DNA of 56,447 bases from Candidatus Obscuribacter sp. (GTDB lineage: Bacteria; Cyanobacteriota; Vampirovibrionia; Obscuribacterales; Obscuribacteraceae). The notes below the pieces were generated by a model that did no database searches, was not told the origin of the DNA, and saw only the letters and a list, made by a program, of their open reading frames with translations. Position 1 is the first letter of the stretch. Each line of letters starts with the position of its first letter. The position numbers and the translations under genes are program-made. The stretch covers positions 1-56,447 of the forward strand of contig JADYXR010000146.1 in the NCBI GenBank assembly GCA_021772095.1, read 5' to 3'. Positions 27,681-35,574 of this stretch are shown here, piece by piece.

Positions 27681-27860
27681 ATGAAGGCACGAACAAGAAC
27701 AATCACGCCGAAAGAGCGGCCATCCAATCCCCGAGAGCGTCAACTCAAAAAACGCAAACGCATTCTCGATGCCAACGACAATTTAACTGTGATTAGACCA
27801 CACGCGCTGAATCCCAAGGAGCGCACCCTGAGCCCAAGTAAAAGAAGCTCAAGCGAATAA
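27681..27860 (+). CDS. Small basic protein in the MBOAT-SGNH operon, 59 residues
   Basis: An ATG frame with a GAGGA Shine-Dalgarno eight bases upstream encodes 59 residues beginning MKARTRTITPKERPSNPRER. It is rich in Arg, Lys, Pro and Ser (QLKKRKRILD, then LNPKERTLSPSKR) with two PKER motifs, and has no membrane segment. It starts 18 bases after the MBOAT stop and ends 36 bases before the SGNH start, so it is positioned as a real operon member. The high positive charge suggests binding to nucleic acid, acidic lipid or an acidic partner. No family is recognised. Confidence 0.6.
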   Translation: MKARTRTITPKERPSNPRERQLKKRKRILDANDNLTVIRPHALNPKERTLSPSKRSSSE

Positions 27861-27896
27861 ACCAGTACGTTGAACAGAAACCCCAGGAGACTTTAG

Positions 27897-29366
27897 ATGG
27901 TTGTTTCGGCACCAGATAAAACTAGCGAAGAGCAAAACCAGGTTGTACAACCAGAGCCGACGCCTGCAAAACGGCGGAACTGGTTTGCCATAGTTTTGCT
28001 TTGCCTGGGTCTGCAGGTCACAGCACTGCTGGTCACTGAGTTCGTCTTATATGTAGCCGGTTTGGGCGAAGAAGAAATCTTCGCCTTCGACCCTGATCTC
28101 GGCACTAAGCACATGACCAACAAACACGTAACCTGGCGCAGTGAGGGCTTCGGCTACTCATACTTCGACGCCAACGGCATGCAGGATGAAGGTCTGACAG
28201 TCGCAAAACCAGCCAACACATATCGCGTCGCGGTCCTTGGAGACTCGTTTGTCGAAGGCCTGCAAGTGCATGCAAAAGACCGCTATACACAAATGTTGAA
28301 TCGCATGGTCAAACTGGCGAACGGCAAAAACATTCAAGTCGTCAACTTCGGAACCTCAGGTTATTCAACCGCTCAAGAGTATGTTCTGCTTAAAAAGCAA
28401 GTGTTTCAGTACTCACCGGATATGGTGCTGCTCTCGTATAACAGCCGCGACATTTTTGAAAACTGGTCGCCGCCCGACGCCACACTAACCAACATCCGTC
28501 CAGCGGCCATATGCCTTCCAGGACAGCCACTGGTCGTCAGCAATGCTTCAATCGATCGCTGGATGAAATCACCGCGCGCCAGATTTTTGCAAAGCATAAG
28601 TTGGATTCGTCAGAACAGTCGCATCTGGGGCCTGGTTTCGGCGATGGAAACCGAATTGAGTTTCAACAACAAAACATATAAAACGATTATGGATTTGTTG
28701 ACTCGGCCCAAGAAAACGATCGTGCGCTTGTGGGGAGAATGGTCTCAGCCGGAATTTTGGAACATCCAAAAGCTGCTGCCAGCCAGCAATTCGGGACCAT
28801 CATTCCATATCCAATTTTTTGAAGGCAAAGATCCAAACGCACAAATCAATAAAAAAACTGGTTTGAAGAAAGCGAAAAAGAAGATTCGCGAATTGGGTGT
28901 GGGTCAGCAACCAAGTTCATCACATGGATCACAACAGCCGAAAGCCGCTGCCGTAGCGCAACCAGCCGTAGTGAAGGCTGCACCAACCGAGGGAGAGCGC
29001 AATTACATCTCGTTGATGAGTCGCACATTAGGCGCGCTGATCTCCGAGATGAACGGGATGTGCAAAGAGCGCGGTGTCAAATTCGTTGTTATCTCAATGC
29101 CGGCGAGACTGGGAGTTTCTCCTATCGCCGGTGTAGAAACTACTATGTACGGACTTGATTATCCCGGTGAAGTTGAATTGGTCAGAGCCAAGTGTCAGGA
29201 GCTCAACGTTCCGTTCAAGGACCTGCTGGCACCTGCTGTTCAACACACTGAGAAGGAACGCAAAGAGATGTTCTACGCGCTACACCTGGCGCCTCCCGGA
29301 CACAAATTCATAGCCGATCAATTGGCACCATTTCTCACCAGCGAGTGCGTCGACAGTGGCAGATGA
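27897..29366 (+). CDS. Membrane-anchored SGNH/GDSL hydrolase-like protein (AlgJ/AlgX-type role)
   Basis: The 489-residue protein has a cytosolic tail, one transmembrane helix (about 29-54) and an exported SGNH domain. Block I is VAVLGDSFVEG (nucleophile Ser117), block II is VVNFGTSGYST, a block III-like NSRD follows, and the C-terminal ALHLAPPGHKFIADQL supplies the catalytic His; the usual DxxH aspartate is not obvious. A charged, disordered insertion with KKAKKKIRE and a Ser/Gln/Ala-rich tract interrupts the domain at about 315-365. AGGAG precedes the ATG. With the MBOAT protein it probably completes acyl transfer to, or removal from, a surface polymer. The next gene overlaps its end by 11 bases. 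Confidence 0.88.
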   Translation: MVVSAPDKTSEEQNQVVQPEPTPAKRRNWFAIVLLCLGLQVTALLVTEFVLYVAGLGEEEIFAFDPDLGTKHMTNKHVTWRSEGFGYSYFDANGMQDEGLTVAKPANTYRVAVLGDSFVEGLQVHAKDRYTQMLNRMVKLANGKNIQVVNFGTSGYSTAQEYVLLKKQVFQYSPDMVLLSYNSRDIFENWSPPDATLTNIRPAAICLPGQPLVVSNASIDRWMKSPRARFLQSISWIRQNSRIWGLVSAMETELSFNNKTYKTIMDLLTRPKKTIVRLWGEWSQPEFWNIQKLLPASNSGPSFHIQFFEGKDPNAQINKKTGLKKAKKKIRELGVGQQPSSSHGSQQPKAAAVAQPAVVKAAPTEGERNYISLMSRTLGALISEMNGMCKERGVKFVVISMPARLGVSPIAGVETTMYGLDYPGEVELVRAKCQELNVPFKDLLAPAVQHTEKERKEMFYALHLAPPGHKFIADQLAPFLTSECVDSGR

Positions 29367-29778
29367 AGTGCGAAATGCCTGGAAAGGCATAAGGATGCCA
29401 CCGACCGAAGCACGACGAATTGAAGAGGAACTGAAAACCGATTCAATGAATCTAGAGATTCGTTGCAAACTTTTGGGTCACTACAGCAGCAATCGATTTA
29501 TCGAGCCTGCCGGTCTGCAAAAGTTCCATGAACACTTGCTCTTCACGATACGCACGTTCCCTGACAATAAGATTTCAGGCACGCGATACGCGCACGTAGA
29601 CCGCACCATGGATGGTGACACCATCTATCAAAGCGCAAAACAAGCGTGGCTCGAACAAGTGCGCAGCCATCCGAACGACGCGATCATCCTGTCGCACGCC
29701 GCCGAGTTTTTCGCGCGCGAAGAGCAATCGTTGGCTGATGAGCTTTACGCGAAGTTGTCCGCGCTAGCGGCGAGTTAG
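29356..29778 (+). CDS. Helical-repeat (TPR-like) hypothetical protein
   Basis: The 140-residue soluble protein has alternating amphipathic helices reminiscent of TPR repeats (EELKTDSMNLEIRCKLLGHY; then VRSHPNDAIILSHAAEFFAR, a typical repeat start). A GTG at 29356 overlaps the SGNH gene by 11 bases; ATG at 29395, preceded by AAGG, is an alternative start. Its position as last gene of the MBOAT-SGNH operon suggests an accessory role. No catalytic motif is visible. Confidence 0.6.
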   Translation: MADEVRNAWKGIRMPPTEARRIEEELKTDSMNLEIRCKLLGHYSSNRFIEPAGLQKFHEHLLFTIRTFPDNKISGTRYAHVDRTMDGDTIYQSAKQAWLEQVRSHPNDAIILSHAAEFFAREEQSLADELYAKLSALAAS

Positions 29779-29790
29779 TTTCCATGGACA

Positions 29791-29836
29791 GTTCTGTTCA
29801 GTGGAACGTTCGGTTACTGGAAGTTCGTTCCAGAAC
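29791..29836 (+). other. Hairpin-forming region after the MBOAT operon
   Basis: CTGGAA-GTTCG-TTCCAG at 29817-29833 is a perfect 6-bp stem, and GTTCTG at 29791 can pair with CAGAAC at 29831. The stretch repeats GTTC/GGAAC words. It follows the last gene of the operon but lacks a T tract, so terminator function is uncertain. Confidence 0.35.
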
Positions 29837-30074
29837 AAATTAGTTTGCAGTGAAAGTCAGTCTTATCAGCAAGCCGGAGTCTGGTTGCGCGCTAATTCCG
29901 TTTCTCATTAGGTTGGAACCGGTTGGCGTGGCAGTTCGAATCGGCTCACCGTATGAAATTCTTCACACCAAAACTGAACAATCCATTTCAAGAGTTGCAC
30001 ATCGTTCTATACAATCATCAATTTCTCTTGACGGAGCGCGGAGCCGATTGCTACGATTGATTTTCGTGCATTAT

Positions 30075-30147
30075 GGATCCGTAGCTCAGTTGGTAGAGCA
30101 CTCGGCTTTTAACCGATCGGTCCTGCGTTCGAGTCGCAGCGGATCCA
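30075..30147 (+). tRNA. tRNA-Lys (anticodon UUU)
   Basis: A full 73-nt cloverleaf is visible: acceptor stem GGATCCG/CGGATCC with discriminator A, D arm GCTCAGTTGGTAGAGC, anticodon loop CTTTTAA with anticodon TTT, and T arm CTGCG-TTCGAGT-CGCAG. The 3' CCA is not encoded. The anticodon stem has one C-T mismatch at its outer end. It stands alone between the MBOAT operon and a hypothetical gene. Confidence 0.97.
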
Positions 30148-30360
30148 TTTTTATTTTTAGAACCCAGTAAATATCAGCGAGTTCACGGACATTTGTGACT
30201 TGCATCTCCGCGTGTTTCGGATTGGAAGGTGCGTTCAAACCGCTTCCATACGCGCGCAGGTTCGTTCAACACCAACAAATCCGCCCGAGCGCATTGATAT
30301 CACCAATGCGAAACTTGCGCAGCGACATTGCTAACGTTTTGCAGCTATTAGAAAGAACGA

Positions 30361-30822
30361 CTACCAGGGAAAGTTGTATCGCGCGAACAACGGCACGCCG
30401 CCGGTCGTCAGCCCTTGCCTGAAGTCAATAACGCCAATCTGCACGCCGCGATCCTCGAAGGACTGCGGATATAAGTAGAGTGACGCGGAGAATTGCGAGA
30501 CTCGACCGTGCTTGGTTGCGCCTGGTCCGAGGTGGAAAACAACCTCTACGCCCCTTGGCGACCGCACGGGTTCTGCCAGTTCAAAATATTTTTCGAGAAT
30601 CAGATCTTCGCCATACGGAGGCGGTTCACCGTAATCGATCGGGTCATCGTGAGTCGTCCACTGCCACAGGACCAAGTCTGACCCTGCCTTTTTCAAATTG
30701 ACATTGAGGCGCGGGAACCAGTGATCATCACTGTCTGACTCGCGAAAGACGCTCAGCCGACCGCGCGTAAGCGCCGGTCTGTCAATGAGCATCTGCCGTC
30801 CCTGTGCATCGATTTCATCCAT
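30361..30822 (-). CDS. Hypothetical protein, 153 residues
   Basis: The product begins MDEIDAQGRQMLIDRPALTR and has no signal peptide or membrane helix. It is beta-rich with many aromatic and acidic residues (DDHWFPRLNVNL, LVLWQWTTHDDPIDYGEPPP). ATG at 30822 is chosen because AAGGAG lies nine bases upstream. No known domain is recognised. It is transcribed toward the tRNA gene and divergently from the LRR gene. Confidence 0.6.
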   Translation of the reverse strand: MDEIDAQGRQMLIDRPALTRGRLSVFRESDSDDHWFPRLNVNLKKAGSDLVLWQWTTHDDPIDYGEPPPYGEDLILEKYFELAEPVRSPRGVEVVFHLGPGATKHGRVSQFSASLYLYPQSFEDRGVQIGVIDFRQGLTTGGVPLFARYNFPW

Positions 30823-31038
30823 TGGTAAGGACTCCTTCAACCGACTTGCGATCTAAATCGAGAAACAACAGAATAGCATTGTCACAGCGATAAGTGGAGA
30901 AGCAAAGAACATGCCGCTTAACGCTTTGCTTGCATTGTTGTTTGAAACCAAATCGATTCCATGTTTATCCAATCGATTTTCAAAATGTGCTCAGTAATTG
31001 TGATTGCGTTTGGAAAAAATAGCGGATAATTGTTAGCC

Positions 31039-32352
31039 ATGTCAGAGATGATCAAACTCAATTTTCCAACCCGCTACTCAATCGGCAGCGTGTATCTGGC
31101 TCCGGCGACACAACCGGAGTCGTGGGAGCTGTTGCAGGTTCCGCAGGGTTTGGTGACGAAGCCGGAGAATCAGCCAATCAACTGGGATTGGCTGGACGAC
31201 GCGCGCAGCACGCTGACGATTCCCGCCAATTCCAAAGTCAAGCTCAAGATCAACAACAGCGCCAGCACTCGTCTCGATTGCTTGTCCGAGCTCCCGCCTG
31301 ATTCCATCCATACTTTGGACGTCAGTAGAACCGGCGTGACCGACGAATCGATTCCATTGATTATGCATTTGAAGCAACTCAAGGTTCTGGAGTTGGCTTA
31401 TACAGCGATTTCCGACGAAGGCGCGATGCTGTTTTCGAAGCTCGAGAATTTGCACACGCTCGGTTTGACTCACGCCGCCATCACGAATACTGGATTGCGT
31501 GAGATCTGCAAGCTCACAGATTTAAGAGAGTTGTGGTTGAACGGAACGCTGGTTGATGACGAAGGTATGGTGCAGGTAAAGCAGCTCGACAAGCTGGTTT
31601 TACTTGGTCTGAGCAGCACGCGTGTGACAAGCGAGGGACTGGCGGAACTTTACAATCTAAAAGGATTGCTCCGCCTCTACATGTTCAACACCTCTCTCGA
31701 TGAAAAAACTGCCGATGAGTTCAGACAAAATGTAAAACAGTGCCGCGTAAAATGGAAGCGTCCAGCGGCTCAGCGCCCGGAGTTTATGTTCGCGGACGAA
31801 GCCAGTTTGTCGCTCGACGATGAGTTCGACGCAGACCATGAAGTTGAAAACGGATCTAACGGCAAGGCTCGACACGTCAAGCCGATGAACGACGATCGAT
31901 TTTGGCAGCTGGTTGATTTGTTCAACTGGGACGAAGAAGGAAATGACACCAAGGTGATCGAACCTTGCGTAGACGCGCTCTCCGCGTTGACGGACGAAGA
32001 TATCTGCGGGTTCCAAGAAACCTTGCACGACAAACTTTTTCAACTCGACGCAGAAAAATATGCCAGACACATCGGCCGCGAATCATATCGCAGCCAGCAA
32101 GAATATTTTTCCAAGAGCTGGTTTTTAAACGTCAGATGCTGTGCGATCGCCAATGGCGAAGACCTTTTCGACGACATCGTCGATACTGCGGAAAACATGC
32201 CAAAAGATCTTGGTTTCCGGGCAATTTGTCGAGTCGCTCCAGAAGCGTACTATAAAAAGACTGGTCAGAAACTGACTTACTCGCCGACAAAATCGAGCGA
32301 AACTTTCAGCAATAGGGCGGGTTGGCCAGGAATGCTGGAAACCAAATCTTAG
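31039..32352 (+). CDS. Leucine-rich-repeat protein fused to a DUF4240-like domain
   Basis: The 437-residue protein has four to five leucine-rich repeats at about residues 90-225 (LDVSRTGVTDESIPLI, LELAYTAISDEGAMLF, LGLTHAAITNTGLREI, LWLNGTLVDDEGM, LGLSSTRVTSEGLAEL), of the cysteine-containing/bacterial internal type with a T.V.DEG turn. The C-terminal part (about 287-425) matches DUF4240: FWQLVDLFNWDEEGNDTKVIEP, then SYRSQQEYFSKSWFLNVRCCAIANG and ENMPKDLGFRAICRVAPEAY. DUF4240 proteins are of unknown function and usually lack an LRR. No signal peptide is present. ATG at 31039 is preferred over TTG at 31030. Confidence 0.8.
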   Translation: MSEMIKLNFPTRYSIGSVYLAPATQPESWELLQVPQGLVTKPENQPINWDWLDDARSTLTIPANSKVKLKINNSASTRLDCLSELPPDSIHTLDVSRTGVTDESIPLIMHLKQLKVLELAYTAISDEGAMLFSKLENLHTLGLTHAAITNTGLREICKLTDLRELWLNGTLVDDEGMVQVKQLDKLVLLGLSSTRVTSEGLAELYNLKGLLRLYMFNTSLDEKTADEFRQNVKQCRVKWKRPAAQRPEFMFADEASLSLDDEFDADHEVENGSNGKARHVKPMNDDRFWQLVDLFNWDEEGNDTKVIEPCVDALSALTDEDICGFQETLHDKLFQLDAEKYARHIGRESYRSQQEYFSKSWFLNVRCCAIANGEDLFDDIVDTAENMPKDLGFRAICRVAPEAYYKKTGQKLTYSPTKSSETFSNRAGWPGMLETKS

Positions 32353-32496
32353 AGAACCCGGGCGCAGCCTGTGTTTAAGATTGCCGGATGTATGTGCATG
32401 CAAATGTCTTTCTCACGGTCCGAACAAATTGATTTACGCAACAACTGAAGTGCGAGTCACTACATCTGGTGCCACCATCTGGCGAGGTAAAAATCC

Positions 32497-33027
32497 GTGA
32501 AAAAGCAAAGTACGAAATTCAAAACGGCATTCGGAGTTTTTACCGTAATTTGGACAGATGATGGCATCGCGGAGATTCGCATACCAGGCTCGTCTTCGCA
32601 AGAGCACGAAGTGCCACAGGCAGCAAAAGATGTGCCACCATGGTTGGAAAAAGCGCTAGCCAAGATCGGAAAACACCTCGATGGCACTCCACAAACTATG
32701 GATGACATTCCGCTCGACCTTTCTCAACGTCCGGCGTTTCATCAGAAAGTTTATCGTCGCCTGGTGAAATTGCCACCGGGTCAGACGGTAAGCTACGGAG
32801 AATTAGCGGACCTGATTGGCGCTCACGGAGCCGCTCGGGCCGTGGGAACAGCGATGTCCACCAATCCGATTCCAATCGTGGTGCCCTGCCATCGAGTGGT
32901 GAAATCAGACGGATTGCTGGGAAATTATTCCGCACTGGAAGGACCGTTGTCCAAACGTCACTTGCTTGAAATGGAAGGTTGTGACCTTTCGAAAAAATCA
33001 ATGAAGTCGAGGAAACATCTTGTCTAA
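32497..33027 (+). CDS. ogt: Methylated-DNA--[protein]-cysteine S-methyltransferase
   Basis: The 176-residue suicide enzyme moves the methyl group of O6-methylguanine in DNA to its active-site cysteine. The motif IVVPCHRVVKSDG carries Cys131, and the helix-turn-helix with the arginine finger is in SYGELADLIGAHGAARAVG. The length fits a stand-alone Ogt/AGT rather than an Ada fusion. The GTG start has GAGGT upstream. Its end overlaps the next gene, an AlkA-like glycosylase, by eight bases, so the two alkylation-repair enzymes are translationally coupled. Confidence 0.93.
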   Translation: MKKQSTKFKTAFGVFTVIWTDDGIAEIRIPGSSSQEHEVPQAAKDVPPWLEKALAKIGKHLDGTPQTMDDIPLDLSQRPAFHQKVYRRLVKLPPGQTVSYGELADLIGAHGAARAVGTAMSTNPIPIVVPCHRVVKSDGLLGNYSALEGPLSKRHLLEMEGCDLSKKSMKSRKHLV

Positions 33028-34075
33028 GAAGCAAACAAAACAGGTTTCGCTATCCAGCATGAGTCCGGCTCAGATAGCCGATATGCTTGGCGAGCTGTCG
33101 CGAAAAGACGCGAAGTTGAAATCACTAATCGCACAGGTTGACGGTGGGTACGCGCTCACAATAAAAGAAGCGCATTCGCCATTTGAGGCAATCGCAGAAT
33201 CGATAATCTACCAACAATTAACCGGCAAGGCAGCCGCCACAATTTTGGGAAGGTTCATCGCATTGTTCGGCAAAGCGCCATTTCCGACGCCTGAGCAGAT
33301 TGTGGCGACACCAGATACGGTGATGCGCTCTGCCGGTTTATCAGGGGCGAAAACGGTAGCACTTAAAGATCTGGCGGCGAAGACTATTGAAGGAAAGATT
33401 CCGTCGATCTCTGAAGTCGATCAAATGTCGGATGAAGAAATCATCAAATGCTTGACCGCCGTTAAGGGTGTGGGCACCTGGACTGCGCATATGTTTCTGA
33501 TGTTTCGTTTAGGACGACTCGACGTTATGCCATCCGGCGATTACGGAGTTCGAAAAGGCTTTGCCATCACATACGGTGACGGTGTCACTTTGCCTTCGCC
33601 GACCGAACTTGAAACACATGCAGAACGCTGGCGTCCATATCGCAGCGTGGGCAGCTGGTTTATGTGGCGCGCCATCGAGATCAACAAGCTATTCGCGGTT
33701 CCGGAAAACAAGACAGTCGTGAAGAAAATTGCGAAGTCGAAACCGGAAACGAAAAAATCAGCAGAAAAGAACAAGCCCACAGACAAGAAGTTGAGTAGTA
33801 AACCGGCGGCTCCCAAGGCGGTCGGGAAGAAAAAGCCGACGGTTAAACCAACAGCCGAGAGGAAGACCACATCAAAAACGCGAAGTCCAACTTCAACATC
33901 AGCCAAGAAACCGGCAGCAGACAAGCGCCGCTCGACTGCAACGTCAGCGAAGAAACCGGCGCCGAAAAAGCCCAGTTCCGTTTCGACATCCGCAAAGAAA
34001 CCGGCCGCCAAGAAACTCGCAGGGAAATCCAACGTCGTCAAGAACGGTGCCGGCAAAAAGCGGGCGTCGAGTTAA
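33020..34075 (+). CDS. AlkA-like DNA-3-methyladenine glycosylase with histone-H1-like tail
   Basis: The 351-residue protein has an HhH-GPD glycosylase domain in residues 20-225: SIIYQQLTGKAAATI, the helix-hairpin-helix LTAVKGVGTWTAHMFLM and the catalytic aspartate in MPSGDYGVRKGF. Such enzymes excise 3-methyladenine and other alkylated bases. From about residue 230 the sequence becomes a Lys/Pro/Ala/Ser-rich tail of about 120 residues with repeats of the type STSAKKPAxKK, like histone H1 or the tails of some bacterial HU proteins, which should bind DNA without sequence preference. The TTG start with GAGGAAAC upstream overlaps the ogt gene. The glycosylase call is strong; the tail's role is inferred. 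Confidence 0.9.
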   Translation: MSKKQTKQVSLSSMSPAQIADMLGELSRKDAKLKSLIAQVDGGYALTIKEAHSPFEAIAESIIYQQLTGKAAATILGRFIALFGKAPFPTPEQIVATPDTVMRSAGLSGAKTVALKDLAAKTIEGKIPSISEVDQMSDEEIIKCLTAVKGVGTWTAHMFLMFRLGRLDVMPSGDYGVRKGFAITYGDGVTLPSPTELETHAERWRPYRSVGSWFMWRAIEINKLFAVPENKTVVKKIAKSKPETKKSAEKNKPTDKKLSSKPAAPKAVGKKKPTVKPTAERKTTSKTRSPTSTSAKKPAADKRRSTATSAKKPAPKKPSSVSTSAKKPAAKKLAGKSNVVKNGAGKKRASS

Positions 34076-34160
34076 ATCGAAAGTAATATGAGAATAGATC
34101 GATCACTTCAAGCCGTAATTACAAATTCCGGTCTCAGACATGATAAGTTAAGAAACTAAA

Positions 34161-35327
34161 ATGAGATTGAAGTACCTACTTACCACAGCCCTGTCGCTGA
34201 TCTGCCTGATCAGCACAAGCATTGTTTTGCCCGCTCCAGCGCAGGAAGACGATGGTGGCGGCGGCGGAGCAGGTCCGGTTCACAAACTCGATGCGGCTAG
34301 CTATGTGAGCTGGTGGTTTCACTCAGCCCTGGGATATCATCCAGCGATTCTGATGAAGGTTGAAAACTCCAGTGGACAGAACCTTTCCGGCACGTTGATC
34401 AAGTACCAGGCCAGGTTCACCAACCTGCGCGATGGATACGTCAACGTGGCTCGTGATGAGGTTCGCGCCAGTCTCGAACCCAAGAAACAGATTTATGTTT
34501 TCCTCAAAGGTCCGCGCGCATTCGAGCTTCCCATCGATCAAAATCTCTGGCCGAAAATGGAATGCAAAGTCATGTGCAAAGTCGGCGATGACGATAGCGC
34601 AGGCACCCAAACGCTTTTGATTTCGAAGGTCGACTCGCTGACTATGAGCTTTGACGACGCAATGACGTTGCTGGCCAAACAACCAGATATCAGAGTTTCG
34701 CGCCGAAGAGCGGCCCCACCAGTCAGAACGACACCGGAGAAACCGTTGGTGGCAATGGCTGGTTCACTGAACGCCAAAGAGAAGCCGAAAGTGACTATGG
34801 GTCAGTTTCTTACCTCGTCGTCCGCTTTTCCTGGACTGGGCGATGACTTCTATAGTTTTGAGAAAAAATTCGGCATTCCTGCTGAGTTTGATTCGAACAC
34901 AAAAGATTGGACATGGGCACGGTATCAAAATCAATCACCCGAGTTTTCGCTGATCGTCGGATCCCGCGGACAGACCGGCAAAGCCGATTTGATTGTTGCC
35001 ACAGTCCCGCCAAGCCAGCTAAAAGGTGAACAGCAAATCACCGATCTAGCCAAAGCGATTGCTGGAAAGTTTAGAAGCGAACAAACGACTGCTCCAAATC
35101 ACTCGGTCCGTTATCTCCCATCGGGACGGCTGGAATTCGGCACGCTGTCCGCGAAGAACTACCGCGCCGTCTACTTTGTACCGGGCGAATCACCTGGTGG
35201 AAGCAATTCATTTATCGTAGTTGTTACACGATTGCCTGGAAATGTGCTGAATATTTTGCGCCAGGAGGCGCCACGAGCTAAACTATTGAGATTCCTGGCT
35301 CCGGTTACCGGCGTCGAGGAAACGTAG
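34161..35327 (+). CDS. Secreted hypothetical protein
   Basis: The 388-residue protein has a Sec signal peptide (MRLKYLLTTALSLICLISTS, cleavage probably after LPAPAQ) and a short Gly-rich spacer. The first half is beta-rich (HPAILMKVENSSGQNLSGTL, IYVFLKGPRAFELP) and resembles an immunoglobulin-like or FxLYD-type exported domain; the second half (about 220-388) has GDDFYSFEKKFG and SVRYLPSGRLEFGTLSAKNY. No catalytic motif or known family is recognised. It sits alone between the repair pair and proline dehydrogenase on the same strand. Confidence 0.7.
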   Translation: MRLKYLLTTALSLICLISTSIVLPAPAQEDDGGGGGAGPVHKLDAASYVSWWFHSALGYHPAILMKVENSSGQNLSGTLIKYQARFTNLRDGYVNVARDEVRASLEPKKQIYVFLKGPRAFELPIDQNLWPKMECKVMCKVGDDDSAGTQTLLISKVDSLTMSFDDAMTLLAKQPDIRVSRRRAAPPVRTTPEKPLVAMAGSLNAKEKPKVTMGQFLTSSSAFPGLGDDFYSFEKKFGIPAEFDSNTKDWTWARYQNQSPEFSLIVGSRGQTGKADLIVATVPPSQLKGEQQITDLAKAIAGKFRSEQTTAPNHSVRYLPSGRLEFGTLSAKNYRAVYFVPGESPGGSNSFIVVVTRLPGNVLNILRQEAPRAKLLRFLAPVTGVEET

Positions 35328-35574
35328 AACCTGACACGTGTTTGAGCTTCGCTCGAAGCATGTGGCGATGAGAATCAAAAATCAGGCGTTTCTTTCTTTG
35401 CGGTTTCCCTTAACCTGATCCAGTTTTCTGGATGTGTAAGTATTAACGTCCGAAGCAATTGCCGTTAAAATACCCGGGGACATTCCTCGGTTGTGCGATG
35501 GGGCACAAGCGGCACTGGCGAATGACTCTCCGAATGCTGCATTACTTATCGAGTGGACAAACACGAGGTGCCCG

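Noticed and set aside
29850..30170. Plus-strand 106-codon ORF
   Set aside because: It overlaps the whole tRNA-Lys gene and has no recognisable domain.
35337..35369. Intrinsic terminator after the secreted protein gene
   Set aside because: A GC-rich hairpin around GAGCTTCGCTC is present but it contains a bulge and no T tract follows, so it was not listed as a feature.
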